From contig JACZZP010000013.1 of NCBI GenBank assembly GCA_015183035.1, positions 1,364,001 through 1,428,000 on the forward strand: a stretch of 64,000 nt of DNA. The letters run 5' to 3'. The notes beneath the pieces were generated by a model. That model saw only the letters and a program-made list of their open reading frames with translations. It had not been told where the DNA came from and did not search any database. Made by a program: the position numbers and the translations under genes. Positions 50,420 to 64,000 of the stretch are shown piece by piece. Numbering within the stretch: position 1 is the first letter of the stretch; each line of letters opens with the position of its first letter. This stretch comes from Meloidogyne chitwoodi. Taxonomy: Eukaryota > Nematoda > Chromadorea > Rhabditida > Meloidogynidae.

Positions 50420-50558
50420 TCAAAGTAATAAAATAAAACTAATTCCCATAAACAATGGGTACGAAAATTCAAAAATTAACAGTTTATGATTTATTCAATC
50501 AATTATCATATAACATGATCTTTTAACAAATAAAACGATATTTAAACGTTTTCTTCTC

Positions 50559-50927
50559 TCACTTATGATGTTTACGCATTTCGATAAGAATTCGCTGTAT
50601 TTCATCACGCTTTCTTTTTGCCCGAACATGTTGACCAACTCGTTTCTTCAAAAACTTCAAAGCCTTCTTATCCTTACTGATACGTAGCAATTCCATAGTG
50701 CGACGCTCATATGGAGAAAAGCCAACAACCTCAAAATTTATTGTAATGAAATTAAGTAATTCAATTTAAAATACCTCACGAACAACTTCTCTTACAATAC
50801 GAGTCTTCTTCGTAATGCGTCCTTTTTTACGAGATTGACGAGGCTTGCGAGCATTTTTTGTCACAGAATGACCACGATCTAAACCGATAGCAAGGCCCTC
50901 AATAGCAGGATGTTGTAGTTTTGTCAT
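50559..50927 (-). CDS. rpl-36: Ribosomal protein eL36
   Basis: Full-length eL36: [97 protein letters not shown]. One intron near 50730-50776. Cytosolic large-subunit protein. It lies between NF-YC (157 bp upstream) and AMPK (182 bp downstream) on the same strand; an ATTTTAG acceptor-like site sits ten bases before its ATG, consistent with trans-splicing. Confidence 0.96.
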
Positions 50928-51083
50928 TTTTAACTTACTAAAATAATCAGTAAAAAGGTTATAAAATATACAAAGAAAAAATGTTGCTTAAGATAAGCGT
51001 ATCAACAAATGAATTTTTTGGTTGGCTTGTAATTATTTGTGAAAAATAAAAAAGATGTATTTTTTTAAATAAATTTTTAAGAG

Positions 51084-52106
51084 TTAAATCGTTCCTTCTT
51101 GTTCCATAACAATGTTTTGTTCCTCTTCTGGAACCTGTAAAACTTGAAAGTGTTGATCGCCACTGCCGGGTATTGTCATTATAATTGGTTGACCAGGCCC
51201 ACATGGGAGTGGAATTGGCTGACCAATTTGTGTGGCTTGTATTACTTGTCCATTCTCAAGAGTCATCAGACATTCAGATAAGCCTGGAACAGAACCATCA
51301 GTGCACTAACAAAAAGTTGTGAATAAAGTATAATATAAATTTAATACCTGTAAAACATACTGAACATTTTCTCCATCTTCAAGGTCTGTTTGTTGTTCCT
51401 TTAATTCGTCCTGTAAATTAAATTTAACTATTTGTTGAAAGTTAACTAAATTTAAAAATAGCTTTAATGTTGTAAGACCAGGGTGAATGAAATCGGAGGA
51501 CTCCAACAAAGAAATTCAAAATTAAAAACCTTATGAGTGTCAACTCTCGGCAAAATATCAATTAGGAAATCAAACATCTCACTCTTCTCGGCCCCAGATG
51601 AGACATCAGCTTTTTGAATTGTCTTACGCCTATTCTCTTGAGTATTAAGCCAAGAACGTAATGTCAGTTCCTCTATCTAAAATGTGAAAAATAAAATGGA
51701 GGTAAATGAAGCAAACCACACAAAAATTTCAGCAGCTCTGGCCAGTAGAACAGGAGCTTCCGCGCTTATCATCTTAATTTAGATAATAAATTTGATAAAA
51801 TTATATTTCAAACCTGTGTTTTAAGTCCTTCCTCAATCTTCATGATTTTCTGTGAAAATGAAAAGAAATGAATAAAAATTAAAAAATAAAATTTGATACC
51901 TTTATTCGTGCAATTGGCAACTCAGAATGTTTGTTAAGCTCGCGAAAATTGAACTAACAATAAAGGAATTAAATTTATTAAATAAAATAGAAATTTCAAA
52001 CCGTTGACATGCGATCAATTTTACTCTGTTGTTTTGGCCAGAAATCATCAATACATTTTGGAGGTGAAGATGGAAGCAAATCATCGTTAAACTCAGAAGA
52101 ATCCAT
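51084..52106 (-). CDS. nfyc-1: Nuclear transcription factor Y subunit gamma (NF-YC)
   Basis: The histone-fold core is unmistakable: ELPIARIKKIMKIEEGLKTQ, MISAEAPVLLARAAEIFIEE, LTLRSWLNTQENRRKTIQKA, FDFLIDILPRVDTHK. A Gln/Gly/Pro-rich segment follows (GQVIQATQIGQPIPL, CGPGQPIIMTIPGSG), typical of an NF-YC activation region. NF-YC pairs with NF-YB and then NF-YA to bind CCAAT boxes. Six short introns. It is divergent from eIF6 with 202 bp between starts. Confidence 0.94.
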
Positions 52107-52308
52107 GTAAAATTATGTAAGAAAATAATAAATAAAAGTAAAAGATAAAAAAATTTCCATTTTCAACAAAGACATTATATCTAATTAAAGTACAGTAATT
52201 ACGCCAAAAATAAATAATTTAAATGCTTGTTTAACATTCTTAACATTTTTGTTCCTCGCTTGTATGCATTTTTTTGTTATTTTATAGTTCTTTAAGTGAA
52301 TCCTAAAA
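52107..52308. promoter_or_regulatory. Divergent promoter region, nfyc-1 / eif-6
   Basis: About 200 bp between divergent starts; presumably a shared promoter. No factor site asserted. Confidence 0.5.
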
Positions 52309-53206
52309 ATGGCTCTTCGTATTCAATTTGAAGCAAGTAATGATGTTGGTGTATTTTGCAATCTCACAAATGCCTATTGTCTTGTTGGTATTGGATCATC
52401 TGAAAACTTTTACAGGTTTCTTTAATTCATTTTTAAAAAAGCTGTTCATTTAGTGTTATTGAGGCGGAGTTGGCAGATCATATTCCAGTTATTCATTGCA
52501 GTATTTCCGGCATCAGGATAGTTGGCAGGGTGACAGTTGGTAATCGGCATGGCTTGCTTGTTCCAAATGCAACAACTGATCAGGAATTGCAACACCTTAG
52601 AAATAGTCTTCCCGATTCTGTTAAGATTCGAAGGATCGATGAACGTCTTTCTGCACTGGGAAACGTTATTTCTTGGTAAAGAAAAATTTAACTTAGCAAA
52701 ATTTTTACAAATTAAGTAATGATCACGTTGCAATTGTACATGCTGAGATTAGCAAAGAAACAGAGCAAGCTCTAGTTGATGTTCTAAATGTGGAAGTATT
52801 TCGACTTAGCTTGGGCGAAAATGCTTTGGTAATTTAACATAATTTAATTTCGAAAAAAATAATTTAAGGTCGGCTCATATGCTTCCTTAACATCAAATGG
52901 CGCTATGGTTGCCGCCAAAACACCGCCTGAAGTTACTAGAGAATTATCTTCTCTTATTCAAGTACCAGTTGTTGCTGGAACTATTAATAGAGGGTTTGGA
53001 TATATTTTTGTTTTCGTTCTGTTTTATTTTTTAGGTCTGAGTTGATTGGTGCGGGAATGTGTGTTAATGATTGGATTGCATTTTGTGGCCTAGCAACTAC
53101 ATCAGCAGAACTTTCTGTGCTGGAATCTATCTTCAAACTCGGAGACAATGCACCAACTGCAATTTCCAACAATTTACGTGACACAATTATTGAATCTATG
53201 ATATAA
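52309..53206 (+). CDS. eif-6: Translation initiation factor eIF6
   Basis: [80 protein letters not shown], then [20 protein letters not shown] blocks and [40 protein letters not shown]. These are the repeated elements of the pentameric eIF6 propeller. eIF6 binds 60S subunits, supports their biogenesis and blocks premature joining to 40S. Four introns. LEM-3 starts 163 bp downstream on the same strand. Confidence 0.96.
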
Positions 53207-53368
53207 TGTTGAATTGTTAAATTAAATTGATTTTATATTTATTCTAATCGGATTGAATAAAAAATTTTGTTTCAGTATATTCAATATTAACTTTTTTACA
53301 CTGTTTTTCCTTACATATTACTTTTATTTCACTTTTTATAACTTAAGTTTTGCAATTATTTTGCTCTC

Positions 53369-55625
53369 ATGGTTTATGCCCGCGAGCCCTTTCTTTTGCA
53401 TCTACTTGCGGGTAGTAATAATATAACTGCACTTGATGCAGCAAAAAGTCTGCTTGATTCTGGCTATAATGACGCTAATGAACGAGAACCTACTGACAAT
53501 ATTTCCCCTTTGCATGTAGCTGCTGCTTGGAATAATTTGGCCATGTGTCAGTTGTTGATTCACTATGGAGCGGATGGTTTTTATTTTTATTAATAATTTA
53601 ATTTTTATATTAATTCTTCGAATGAATCAACTAGTTATATTTTAATGATTTTAAGTAAACGCTCGCGACATTGATAAGCGCCGTCCGGTCGATGTTGCCG
53701 ATAAGCTATGTAAGCAATTTTTTATTCGACTAAACAGGCGGAGGAAAACAGAGAAAAGTAAATTTCGAAAAGTGTTGGCTTATCTATTCCGAAGAATTTG
53801 TACAAGTTCATCAGCTGCCAATAAATCTGTACTTTCTGTGGACAATTCTAATAAGAAATTTACTCCTCCAAGGACATCTTGCATGGCTAATATTAACGTG
53901 CAAAAACGTAACGAGGTTTTACTTAATTTTTCAAATTTTATTATTTATTTTGACTTCCATTTAGCTATTATTTTACAGTTTAAATTATCTAATACTAAAA
54001 TGCCTTCAATGTCGCGACGACAATCTACTCTTTTAAACGAAGAATTTCTTACTTCAGACACTGATGATAGTAAAGATTTGGAAAATAAAAATGAAGATAA
54101 AATTGTGGATGAAGAAGAAATTGAAGAGGGGTTTGAAGTTCTTGATCCATCTGAAGAAGCTGTGCTTAAAAAACAAATGGAACGAGAGGAAGAGCTTTGT
54201 AAACAATTTTCAGCATTAAAATTGGAGGATTTGAAGGCTAGACTACGATTCAAAAATTTTAAAATTGGGCCGATGGATGCACGAAATAGGAAGATTTATG
54301 AAGCAAAGCTAGCAAAACTTGAGCTTAGACCTTCGAAAGAAATCAGAAATGGAGATTTTATAAGATGTAAGAATAAATTAATATTAAATTATGATACTAA
54401 TAGAAAAATTTTGAACATTTTTTTCATAATGCTATTGTTTTCTTTTTTATTTTGTTAAGTTTGTAACAATAATTTTTTATTTCATTATAGGTTACAGTTC
54501 TACACTTCAAAAAATGATTCTAAATATTGAAAGTGGAAATGTCACTGATACTCAAAAAATTGGACAAACAGAGGAACTCCTTTTGCGGAATCATTTTACT
54601 CAATCAACACCAAAACAAGAAGTAAAAAATATTTTTTAAATTTTCAAATTTCGGATTTATAGGTTTCTTTCTTTTGTTATTTACTTATTGATCCATCTCG
54701 ATTGATACAAACAAATAATTTATCATTTCGACGATTTCTTTCTTCAATTTTTTACATTGGAAAAGGTAAACGGTCTCGTCCATTACAACATCTTGTCCAA
54801 GCAAGTAAATGTCGAAATTTTGCTAAATCGAAACCTTCTCAAGTATTTTTTAAAATTTTATTTATCTTTTAATTCTTATTTTTAAGCTGACAGAAAAGTT
54901 AAAACGAATTCTTCAATTATGGGACAGTGGTGAAGGTGTCATTTCTATGCATTTATGTCACAATATACACTCAGCTGAGGCTTTTATTCGTGAAGGAGCA
55001 ATGATTGAAGCAATAGGTTTTTTGATTTTTTAAACTTTTTCAAAATTTTCGTTAATTTTTTTTCATTCATTTATTTTAAACATTTTCAATTCTTAATTTT
55101 TAAAAAAATAACATTAAATTATTTGTTGTATTATTATCTTCTTCATCTATTGAATTCTTGTTAATTCGTTGAACTTCTTCAAATAATTGTCTTCACTTTT
55201 ACTTACTTTATGCATTATTTATGTTTTCATCTATTGAATTCTTGTTAATTCGTTGAACTTCTTCTTCTAAAAGGCCGCTTTTCGCTATTTGAGTGATTAT
55301 TTATGTTTTCATCTATTGAATTCTTGTTAATTATTTCAATTTTTTCAAATAATTTTCATTAATTTTTACTTATTTATTCCTTTATTTTTCTTTTAATTAT
55401 TTTCAATTCTAAATTTTTCAAAAAATAATTTTCATTAATTTTTTAGGAACAAGTAATTTGACAAATATTGTCCGTGGCACATTTCCAGAAATCGCCTCAA
55501 ACTGGACAATTCTACAAATAACAGAATTCGGTTCTCTTCTTTTGTATAAAGCTTTTGTTATTTTTTTAAATGAACGATGTCGACCAATTTTTGAAGCTGA
55601 TATTAACGAAATTTTTTCACATTAA
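53369..55625 (+). CDS. lem-3: Ankyrin-LEM-GIY-YIG endonuclease (LEM-3 / ANKLE1)
   Basis: N-terminal ankyrin repeats (FLLHLLAGSNNITALDAAKS, ISPLHVAAAWNNLAMCQLLI, ARDIDKRRPVDVA). An acidic middle region follows, then a LEM-like segment (LKARLRFKNFKIGPMDARNR, KIYEAKLAKLEL). A C-terminal GIY-YIG nuclease has FFCYLLIDPSRL, SIFYIGKGKRSRPLQHLVQA and EAFIREGAMIEAIG (catalytic Glu region). In C. elegans LEM-3 processes chromatin bridges at the midbody and joint molecules in DNA repair. The start follows the eIF6 stop by 163 bp, with a TTAAG acceptor-like site before it. The large intron (55017-55446) carries repeated segments. Confidence 0.9.
55143..55335. repeat. Tandem duplication in a LEM-3 intron
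   Basis: TTCATCTATTGAATTCTTGT followed by TAATTCGTTGAACTTCTTC occurs at about 55142 and 55227, with a shorter copy at about 55308. Spacing is roughly 85 and 82 bp. The sequence is intronic and has no coding role. Confidence 0.7.
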
Positions 55626-56103
55626 GGTTATTATTAAATGAATATCTCACTTTATTATTATAATTTATTTATTCGTGTCCATAAATATTTCGAAAGGATT
55701 TCTTAATTAAGATTATGTTTTTGTTAATATTCTGAATTTAATGCCAAAAAATATCTTATATTAAAAGAATAAAAATTAAAATTGATTCCTTAAGAAAAAC
55801 ATCGAAATAAACCCAAAGTATTATTAAATTTCATTTAAATGTATTAATTAACTTGTATTTATTTTGATCATAACTTTAAATCTATTTAATTAAATGTTTA
55901 TTAATACCTTCTAAATAATTATTTTCTGCTAATCATGTCATTTTAGTGCAATTTATTTGTTTATGAAACTATTTTATATTTATTTATAATTATAATCTAT
56001 TAAATTTTGTTTAAAAAGTTTAACTTAAATAATGTATATTTGAAACATTTATATATATTTTTTTAAATTTATTTCATTTTAAGTTTATTAATTTAATATA
56101 AGA
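55626..56103. other. Intergenic
   Basis: 478 bp AT-rich gap between LEM-3 and TTC14; nothing recognised. Confidence 0.5.
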
Positions 56104-57935
56104 ATGTATGCTGATAAATTTGCTTGGGATTCTGTTAGCCAATTTCAACATAAACAAATTGAAAGCAACGCCTCTAACAAAATCTCTTCATCAAATGGTC
56201 AGAATTTAATTAAACGCCGTGGACTTACTGAAACTTTTGCTGCAATTGTTCAAGATTCAGGCATTTTGAGAGTTCAAAAGGAAGAAGAAAGTAGTGCCTC
56301 TGCTGGATCGTTAAGCGTTCGTTTTTTGTAGTTGACTGGTAAAAAGTCGACTGGTATAGAATAGAATTGTTTTAACTGCGAAATTTTTGAATGTAAAATT
56401 TTTAAAATTTTAGAGCCAAACTCTTCCTTCTACCTCAGCCCAGGTGATCGTTATAGATGATCCCTCATTGGAATCAGATCCATCAAATGCTTTGTTGCCA
56501 ACATTTGAACAACTTCATTCTAATTTATCTCCAGATTTTTCTAGACGGAAATTCTTTGATGACCTTCGGCCTTTAGATCGGCTCTTGGCACGAGTTGTAC
56601 GCACTGGAGTAACTGTTCTGCAATTGGAAATTGTTTGTACTCTGACGCGATTCAGGCGCACTCTTCTTTCTTTCATGAGAGGAAAGCTGGTTAGTTACAA
56701 TTTAAAATATTTTAATGTTTAAAATTTATTTTTACAGGTTCCAGTTGTTTACGATCGTGCCAAGCGCTTCTATCAAGTAAACGACTACGTTAGCAGTAAG
56801 TGAATAATTACTGGGTCTTGACTCTTCAACAAAAAAATAATCATTTGCGTACCCGTTTGAGCCACCATCATTGCGCTGAGCCCGAGCAACATGGAACTAG
56901 AACTCAAACTGGACGAGGATGAGGTATGTACAGGGGAGGAGAGGACTCTTCCATTTCTTAAATTGAGGCAATTTATACTGAACGAGGCATCCCAGCATAT
57001 TCTAGGTAATTTTAAATTTAACTATTACTTAATTGAGGATTTATTTTAAAGGGAATTCGAAGCTGGCGTCAACTTCGATGATTGTTCTCACATTTCTCAA
57101 CTTCGTGACAATCCCAATTTGGCTGTTCAACTAGGCGTTCACATCAATAGCAAATATTCTGCTCTCCCTCAATTACGTGCTAAACGTTTTCTTCCAATAT
57201 TTTCTGCTGAGGATTTACGTAATGAACAGACTAGACGTTTTGCAATGACTCACGTTGTTCGTGGAGCAGAACTAACTCGAGAAAATAAATGTTTTGAAGC
57301 TATTCAGGTATATATTAAGATTCTACTATATTTAAATTTATGTAATTCAGTGCTTTAACAAAGCTCTTAATGTTGATGACAAATGTGCAGATGCTTATGT
57401 CGGTCGTGGTGCTGCATCGGCAGGCCTTCGTAATTTTACTGCATCTCTGCAAGATTTGGAGAAAGCAATTGAACTTCACCCGGAACATCGAAATGCAAAG
57501 AAATATCAATTAGAAGTGATTTCTGCTTTTGCAAATGAGTTTGTTTTTTTACATATCCAAAAGTTTTTAAACCTTTCAATCTTTAACAGTTTGGAACAAT
57601 CTGGGAATATTCAAGAGGCGAGCGAAAAATTTTCTCAACTACTTGAACTACAACCCGAACATTCTCAAGCTATGGAATTTTTTCAGCGAATAAATTTATC
57701 TGGTAATTCTAGAAAAAGACCGTCTGATGTTATTGAACTTGATGATGATAAAGAAGAAGATGATAATAGAAAGGGAAAGATTAATGGCTTTAATAATTAT
57801 AAAAGTTATCAAAATGTAGAGAAAAATGGTCAAAGATCTGAGTCTTCGGTGAATGATGAGGAGGCAAAAAGAAACAGCAAAAAATTGAAAGAAATGGAAG
57901 AATTTATTAAAAAATTAAAAAGTGGAAAAAAATAA
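56104..57935 (+). CDS. TTC14: Tetratricopeptide repeat protein 14 (TTC14-like)
   Basis: Conserved opening half with LLPTFEQLHSNLSPDFSRRK, FFDDLRPLDRLLARVVRTG (the S1-like region) and VNDYVSTTIIALSPSNMELE. This is followed by GIPAYSREFEAG and TPR helices: RGAELTRENKCFEAIQCFNK, ALNVDDKCADAYVGRGAASA, LEKAIELHPEHRNAKKYQLE, EASEKFSQLLELQPEHSQAM. The tail is Lys/Glu-rich and ends FIKKLKSGKK. TTC14 is a poorly studied nuclear protein with an S1 RNA-binding fold plus TPRs. A splice acceptor CGTTTGAG at about 56871 was chosen because it restores phase. Confidence 0.85.
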
Positions 57936-58568
57936 TGAAAAATATCATTTTAAAAATGTAGTACTGATTTAGTTGATTTTTTTACACTAAAATTTAAGTA
58001 AGATTTAAGACTTGCAGAATTGTCAAGTGTTTGTTTATATTCCCAAATCTGCAAACATTTTTATGGGTGGATTTTTTTATTTTATTCTTGATGACCTAAA
58101 TTTCGTATTTGTTCAAAAATATCTTATAAGGCAAACTTTTTTGATACAATAATTATAAGAAAAAGTCATTGACAATTTTCGAATATTTAAAACAATTTTT
58201 TATTTAATATTTGAAAAAAATTCCTTATCTTTAATAAATAAAATTGATATTTTTTACGCTCATTATTTTTGACATTAACTGTTCATTGTTAATAATTTCT
58301 TTTAATTATACGCAATTATAAAATATTTTGTTATTTTTTTATTAATCATATATATTCTAAATGATTATATTATCAAGTTATATTTTGAATTTATAAAATT
58401 TAGTTTTAATTTTTATTTTAAAGCAAATGATCTACACTAATTCTATAGATATTAATGTGAATCGGTGTTTGTGCATTCATTCAATTTCACAGGTTTTTTT
58501 AAAGTTTATATTATTTTTTAATTTTGTGAGAATATCGATAACAAGGATTCTCAATAGTTTGAGAATTC
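57936..58568. other. Intergenic
   Basis: 633 bp AT-rich sequence between TTC14 and p31comet; nothing recognised. Confidence 0.5.
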
Positions 58569-59729
58569 ATGTCGGTTTTAGGGGAAAAAAGGTTAATCTT
58601 TAATTGTTCTCATTTCCCTCTGTTAAGAATTTCATTAAAATTGAAAATTCAAATGAATTAAAATATTTTATCCTTAAGTTAGTTGATGTTACACTGCAAT
58701 CACTTCTCTATCAACGTCAAATAATTCCAGAACCAGTTTCAACTCTTTCAAAAAGTGATTCACAAATATCACAACAGTTTAGGACTGTTTATGAAAAAGT
58801 AATATATAAAATTAAATAAATTTTTAAAACAATTTTTAAAGGTTGCTCAAATTTTGCAAAATACTTTTCGTTCTCCAAATGCCAAAATCATTAGTGAATT
58901 TATTATTTTATTGGGAAGTGCTCCCTATTCACCTAAAGAAATATATCGAATTAAATGTAGAAGCAGCAATGAATATGAAACAAAAGAACAGAAAAGTGAA
59001 ATGATGACAGACCAAGAAATTGATAAAGAAAAAAGTCAAAATGAAGGGGTTACATTTTGTGAGGAATTGTCAGCAAAGTTTGTTTTTTTTAATTAAATTT
59101 AAAAAAATTTTTATCTCGTCTTTTCCAATTATACATATTTTATCTTCAAAATATAATGACTTTTCAGATAAATAGATTTAAAATATTTGAAATTATTTAA
59201 AATATTTCTTTGATTAAATATTTTTATATTTAGAGAGAAAAGACTAATTTTTTCGGCTATAACATTGAGTAAAACAGCAATGGAACATTTTGAAAGTTGC
59301 CCAGCTCCTGGAAAGACTGATAAAGTTTTTATGTTTATTAAAGCAACAAATAAATTGCAGACTTGGTCTGAAGGATTAAATGAAGATTTGAGGTTAAATA
59401 TATTTTTTTATTTTTACTTTTTTCACAATAGTTTTGAATTGCCTGATAATATACAAAGGAGACGAAAAATACATCAATTACGGATAAAGGGTTTTTTTAA
59501 TTTTATTTTTTGTAAATTGATTGGAAAATTCTTTTTATTTTTTTAAATATTAAAAATTGTTCCAATTAAAATTCTTTTTAATAAAATGTAATAACAAAGA
59601 TTTTTTTAAGTAAAATCACCTTGTAATAAAGAAATACTGAAAGAAGAAATAAAAGGAGATAATAATAAAGAAATGGATGAGAATATAATTTGGTATCGAA
59701 TTGTACCTTTCTTCACTAATCTAAATTGA
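58569..59729 (+). CDS. cmt-1: p31comet / MAD2L1-binding protein (CMT-1-like)
   Basis: Family blocks: LKLVDVTLQSLLYQRQIIPE (human FTCELLKHIMYQRQ region), IISEFIILLGSAPYSPKEIY (human LILLGGNALSPKE), a central acidic/Lys-rich insert, AITLSKTAMEHFESCPAPG, and the closing strand IIWYRIVPF (human YIWFQAP). p31comet has a HORMA-like fold, binds Mad2 and hands it to the AAA+ ATPase TRIP13/PCH-2 to silence the spindle checkpoint. The start is at 58569: an ATG TCG exon spliced at 58575 to 58628 gives MSNFIKIENS in phase. The other donor at 58592 fails by a frameshift. The first exon is only two codons, so it is the weakest part. Confidence 0.75.
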
Positions 59730-60828
59730 ATATTTTATTTAACATTTTCTTGGTCTTTCATTTAAAATTTTTTGAAATTATTTTTAAAAAAAGAGTGGAA
59801 AAAATTGAATTTGTGGGTTCATATCGGTATTTGAAAATTTTAAGGTTTTTAAAATTTCATTTTTTTTACTTTTATCATTGTTATTTTTTAAATTGGATGT
59901 TGATCTTAAAATAAATAATTGAAATTGAAAAAATATATGATTTGCTCTATTACCAGCTCGCTAAGGTGTGCACAAAATCGTTCTTGGTGTGCACAAAAAT
60001 TATTTTACAACGCGTAAAAACGCCAAAAATAAAAAAGACAATTAGCTAGAGAAAACTCCGTTGTGCGCTAAACAAAAATTACCCTATCTTTTATTTCATT
60101 GCGTTGACTTTTTCTCTGCAGTCTTCCTACAATACTCTATCATTTTCTCCTTCTCTTACTTTTTTTCATTTTGAAAAATAGTCGAAAAACCAACGGGACG
60201 GAATGGTCAGGCATAAAAACTGAAAAGGTTTTGAAGCCTAAACCTTTAGGATTTCAAATTTTAGAGTCTCAAGTACAAAAGGTTTTCTAAATTTATTTAT
60301 CACTAAACTTCCTTTTTATTTTATCATAACTAAATATTTAGATGTATAAACACTTGTGCATTAAAGATTTATCATCTAAACACCAAAAAATCAGAATTAG
60401 AAATAATTAGAATTTAAATTCTTATACTCTAATTCATTTTACACTTTAAATCAAAACTTGTGAATCCTAAACCCTTGGGTTTGCGACAAAATGTCATGCA
60501 CAAAATGGTCATAATGGAATTATTGGACAAATGCTTTAATTTCTTATCAAAAAAGATGTTCTTAACGTTTTTTTTCGACTTTTGTCGGAAACATTTTAAT
60601 ATATTCGATAGTTCTTTCAAAAGGCTATCGAATAGATATACATTTACTCACAAAAAAAATAAAATTTATTAAAAATTTAAAAAACGCCCTATTTTTCTCT
60701 TATAACGGAATTTTTCATAAAGTTACAATATTGGATAATTTTTTTATTTTAAAAAAAATCTTTAATTTTTCACATAAAATAGAATATATATTTACATATA
60801 TTTATACAATTTATTAATTTAATATTTG
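59730..60828. other. Intergenic with repeat-derived sequence
   Basis: 1.1 kb between the convergent p31comet and CHE-1 genes. It holds the dispersed repeat copy at 59960-60080 and a hairpin TATTCGATAG...CTATCGAATA at 60602-60634. The stretch 60425-60660 is open in both directions but matches nothing I recognise. Confidence 0.5.
59960..60080. repeat. Dispersed repeat copy B (inverted relative to 11050-11160)
   Basis: Contains GTGTGCACAAAAATTATTTT, ACAACGCGTAAAAACGCC and AATTAGCTAGAGAAAACTCC with TTGTGCGC. These are the reverse complement of the blocks at 11050-11160, in the same order. Confidence 0.6.
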
Positions 60829-63320
<2,492 letters not shown>

Positions 63321-64000
63321 GGCTTCTAAAGACAAATCAAAATGGCTTTAATAAATAAATTTAAATAATTGAGAAACCTTTAATAACTAATATTTAAAAA
63401 AAAACTCAAAGTTATAACCCAAAAAAGATCCAATTTTATAATTAAAAAGGTTTTCTTTTGTTTTAATTATTATTTTTAAAATACTAAAATTTATTTTAAA
63501 TTAAAATATTTATTTATTTCTATTTATTTATCGTAATATAAATATAATTATAATAAAACTACGCCTCTTAGCTTTAATGGAGACATTTACCTTTTTAATA
63601 TTTTATTAGTTTAAAACATATCAGACAATCAAAAGAATTTAAAATTTCACAATCAGAACCTTATAGTTAAATCATATAAATTTTTAAAAATTAATTTTAA
63701 GTTAAACATTAAAAAAAATATTATTTTTTAATATAAAATTGTCATAATATTCTCCTCACTTTTAATTGCCATTTTCTCCACTGTTTTGTCTAAAAATCTT
63801 TAAATATTATTTATTTACAATCCCTCCTATTTTTTTAAATAAATTTTTTAAACATACTGTATCGAGAAAAAAGAAAAGGGATTAAATATAAATTATTTTT
63901 TAATTTTATTTTAAGGCCACAATTGTGAAGACTGTATTAAATATATATTTATTTATATATAATTATTTAAATGTTTTTCTTCTTGCAATCGTCAGAGGAT
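63321..64000 (-). promoter_or_regulatory. Upstream region of che-1
   Basis: 680 bp to the window edge, AT-rich, with no gene recognised. GAAGCC directly precedes the ATG on the minus strand (63321-63326), and GAAACC lies on the plus strand at about 63373-63378. Both match the CHE-1 ASE core, but six-base matches are weak evidence. Confidence 0.35.

Noticed and set aside
60429..60672. Complementary open frames on both strands
   Set aside because: They mirror each other, sit in repeat-derived sequence with a hairpin, and resemble no family.

Overview
The window is a stretch of nuclear genome from a nematode. Base composition is very AT-rich (roughly 20-25% G+C by eye). Genes are compact, with many short GT..AG introns. 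Nearly every recognisable protein has a clear Caenorhabditis counterpart (LIN-45, CHE-1, LEM-3, EPG-8, SYX-17, SIG-7/CYN-14, OST-1). The extreme AT bias, compactness and A-rich 3' splice sites suggest a tylenchid such as a root-knot nematode (Meloidogyne). That placement is inference. CDS entries give the genomic span from start to stop codon, introns included; exons were joined by eye from GT/AG sites and reading phase.

Layout. 1-7953 (+): 3' part of a NACHT/WD40-repeat protein ending in a CaaX-like tail. 8523-10110 (+): SPARC. 10.1-13.3 kb: gene-free accessory region with an inverted-repeat element (10741-11030) and a 1.85 kb element with terminal inverted repeats around a 42-bp minisatellite (11162-13013). 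13341-16869 (+): Raf kinase. 17467-18646 (+): PRADC1-like secreted PA-domain protein. 20617-22575 (+): acidic SERTA-like protein. 23330-26283 (-): MPP10 then neuroguidin, two ribosome-biogenesis genes. MPP10 carries a 645-bp DNA transposon that looks usable as an intron. 26712-28515 (+): cyclophilin-RRM protein. 28915-29484 (-): small secreted His-rich protein. 29.5-32.8 kb: AT-rich desert.

32819-34688 (-): ATG14/EPG-8. 34912-35644 (+): OSTC. 35837-36747 (-): proteasome alpha-1 (PSMA6). 37191-38056 (+): syntaxin 17. 38.1-40.6 kb: second AT-rich desert. 40651-43423 (+): MFS transporter. 43760-47302 (+): MOV10-type helicase. 47758-52106 (-): AMPK alpha, eL36 and NF-YC in a tight same-strand cluster. 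52309-55625 (+): eIF6 and the nuclease LEM-3/ANKLE1. 56104-57935 (+): TTC14. 58569-59729 (+): p31comet. 60829-63320 (-): CHE-1/Glass zinc-finger factor. 63321-64000: its upstream region.

Themes. Three same-strand groups have intergenic gaps of 157-182 bp with acceptor-like sites near the downstream starts, the pattern of nematode operons: MPP10-NGDN, NF-YC-eL36-AMPK and eIF6-LEM-3. Two autophagy partners, ATG14 and syntaxin 17, lie 2.5 kb apart. The strongest novelty candidate is the transposon in MPP10. It has near-identical 175-bp terminal inverted repeats and a perfect 8-bp target duplication inside an exon. Candidate splice sites inside its ends would remove nearly all of it and leave an in-frame 30-nt remnant. 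No tRNA, rRNA gene or CRISPR array was recognised.
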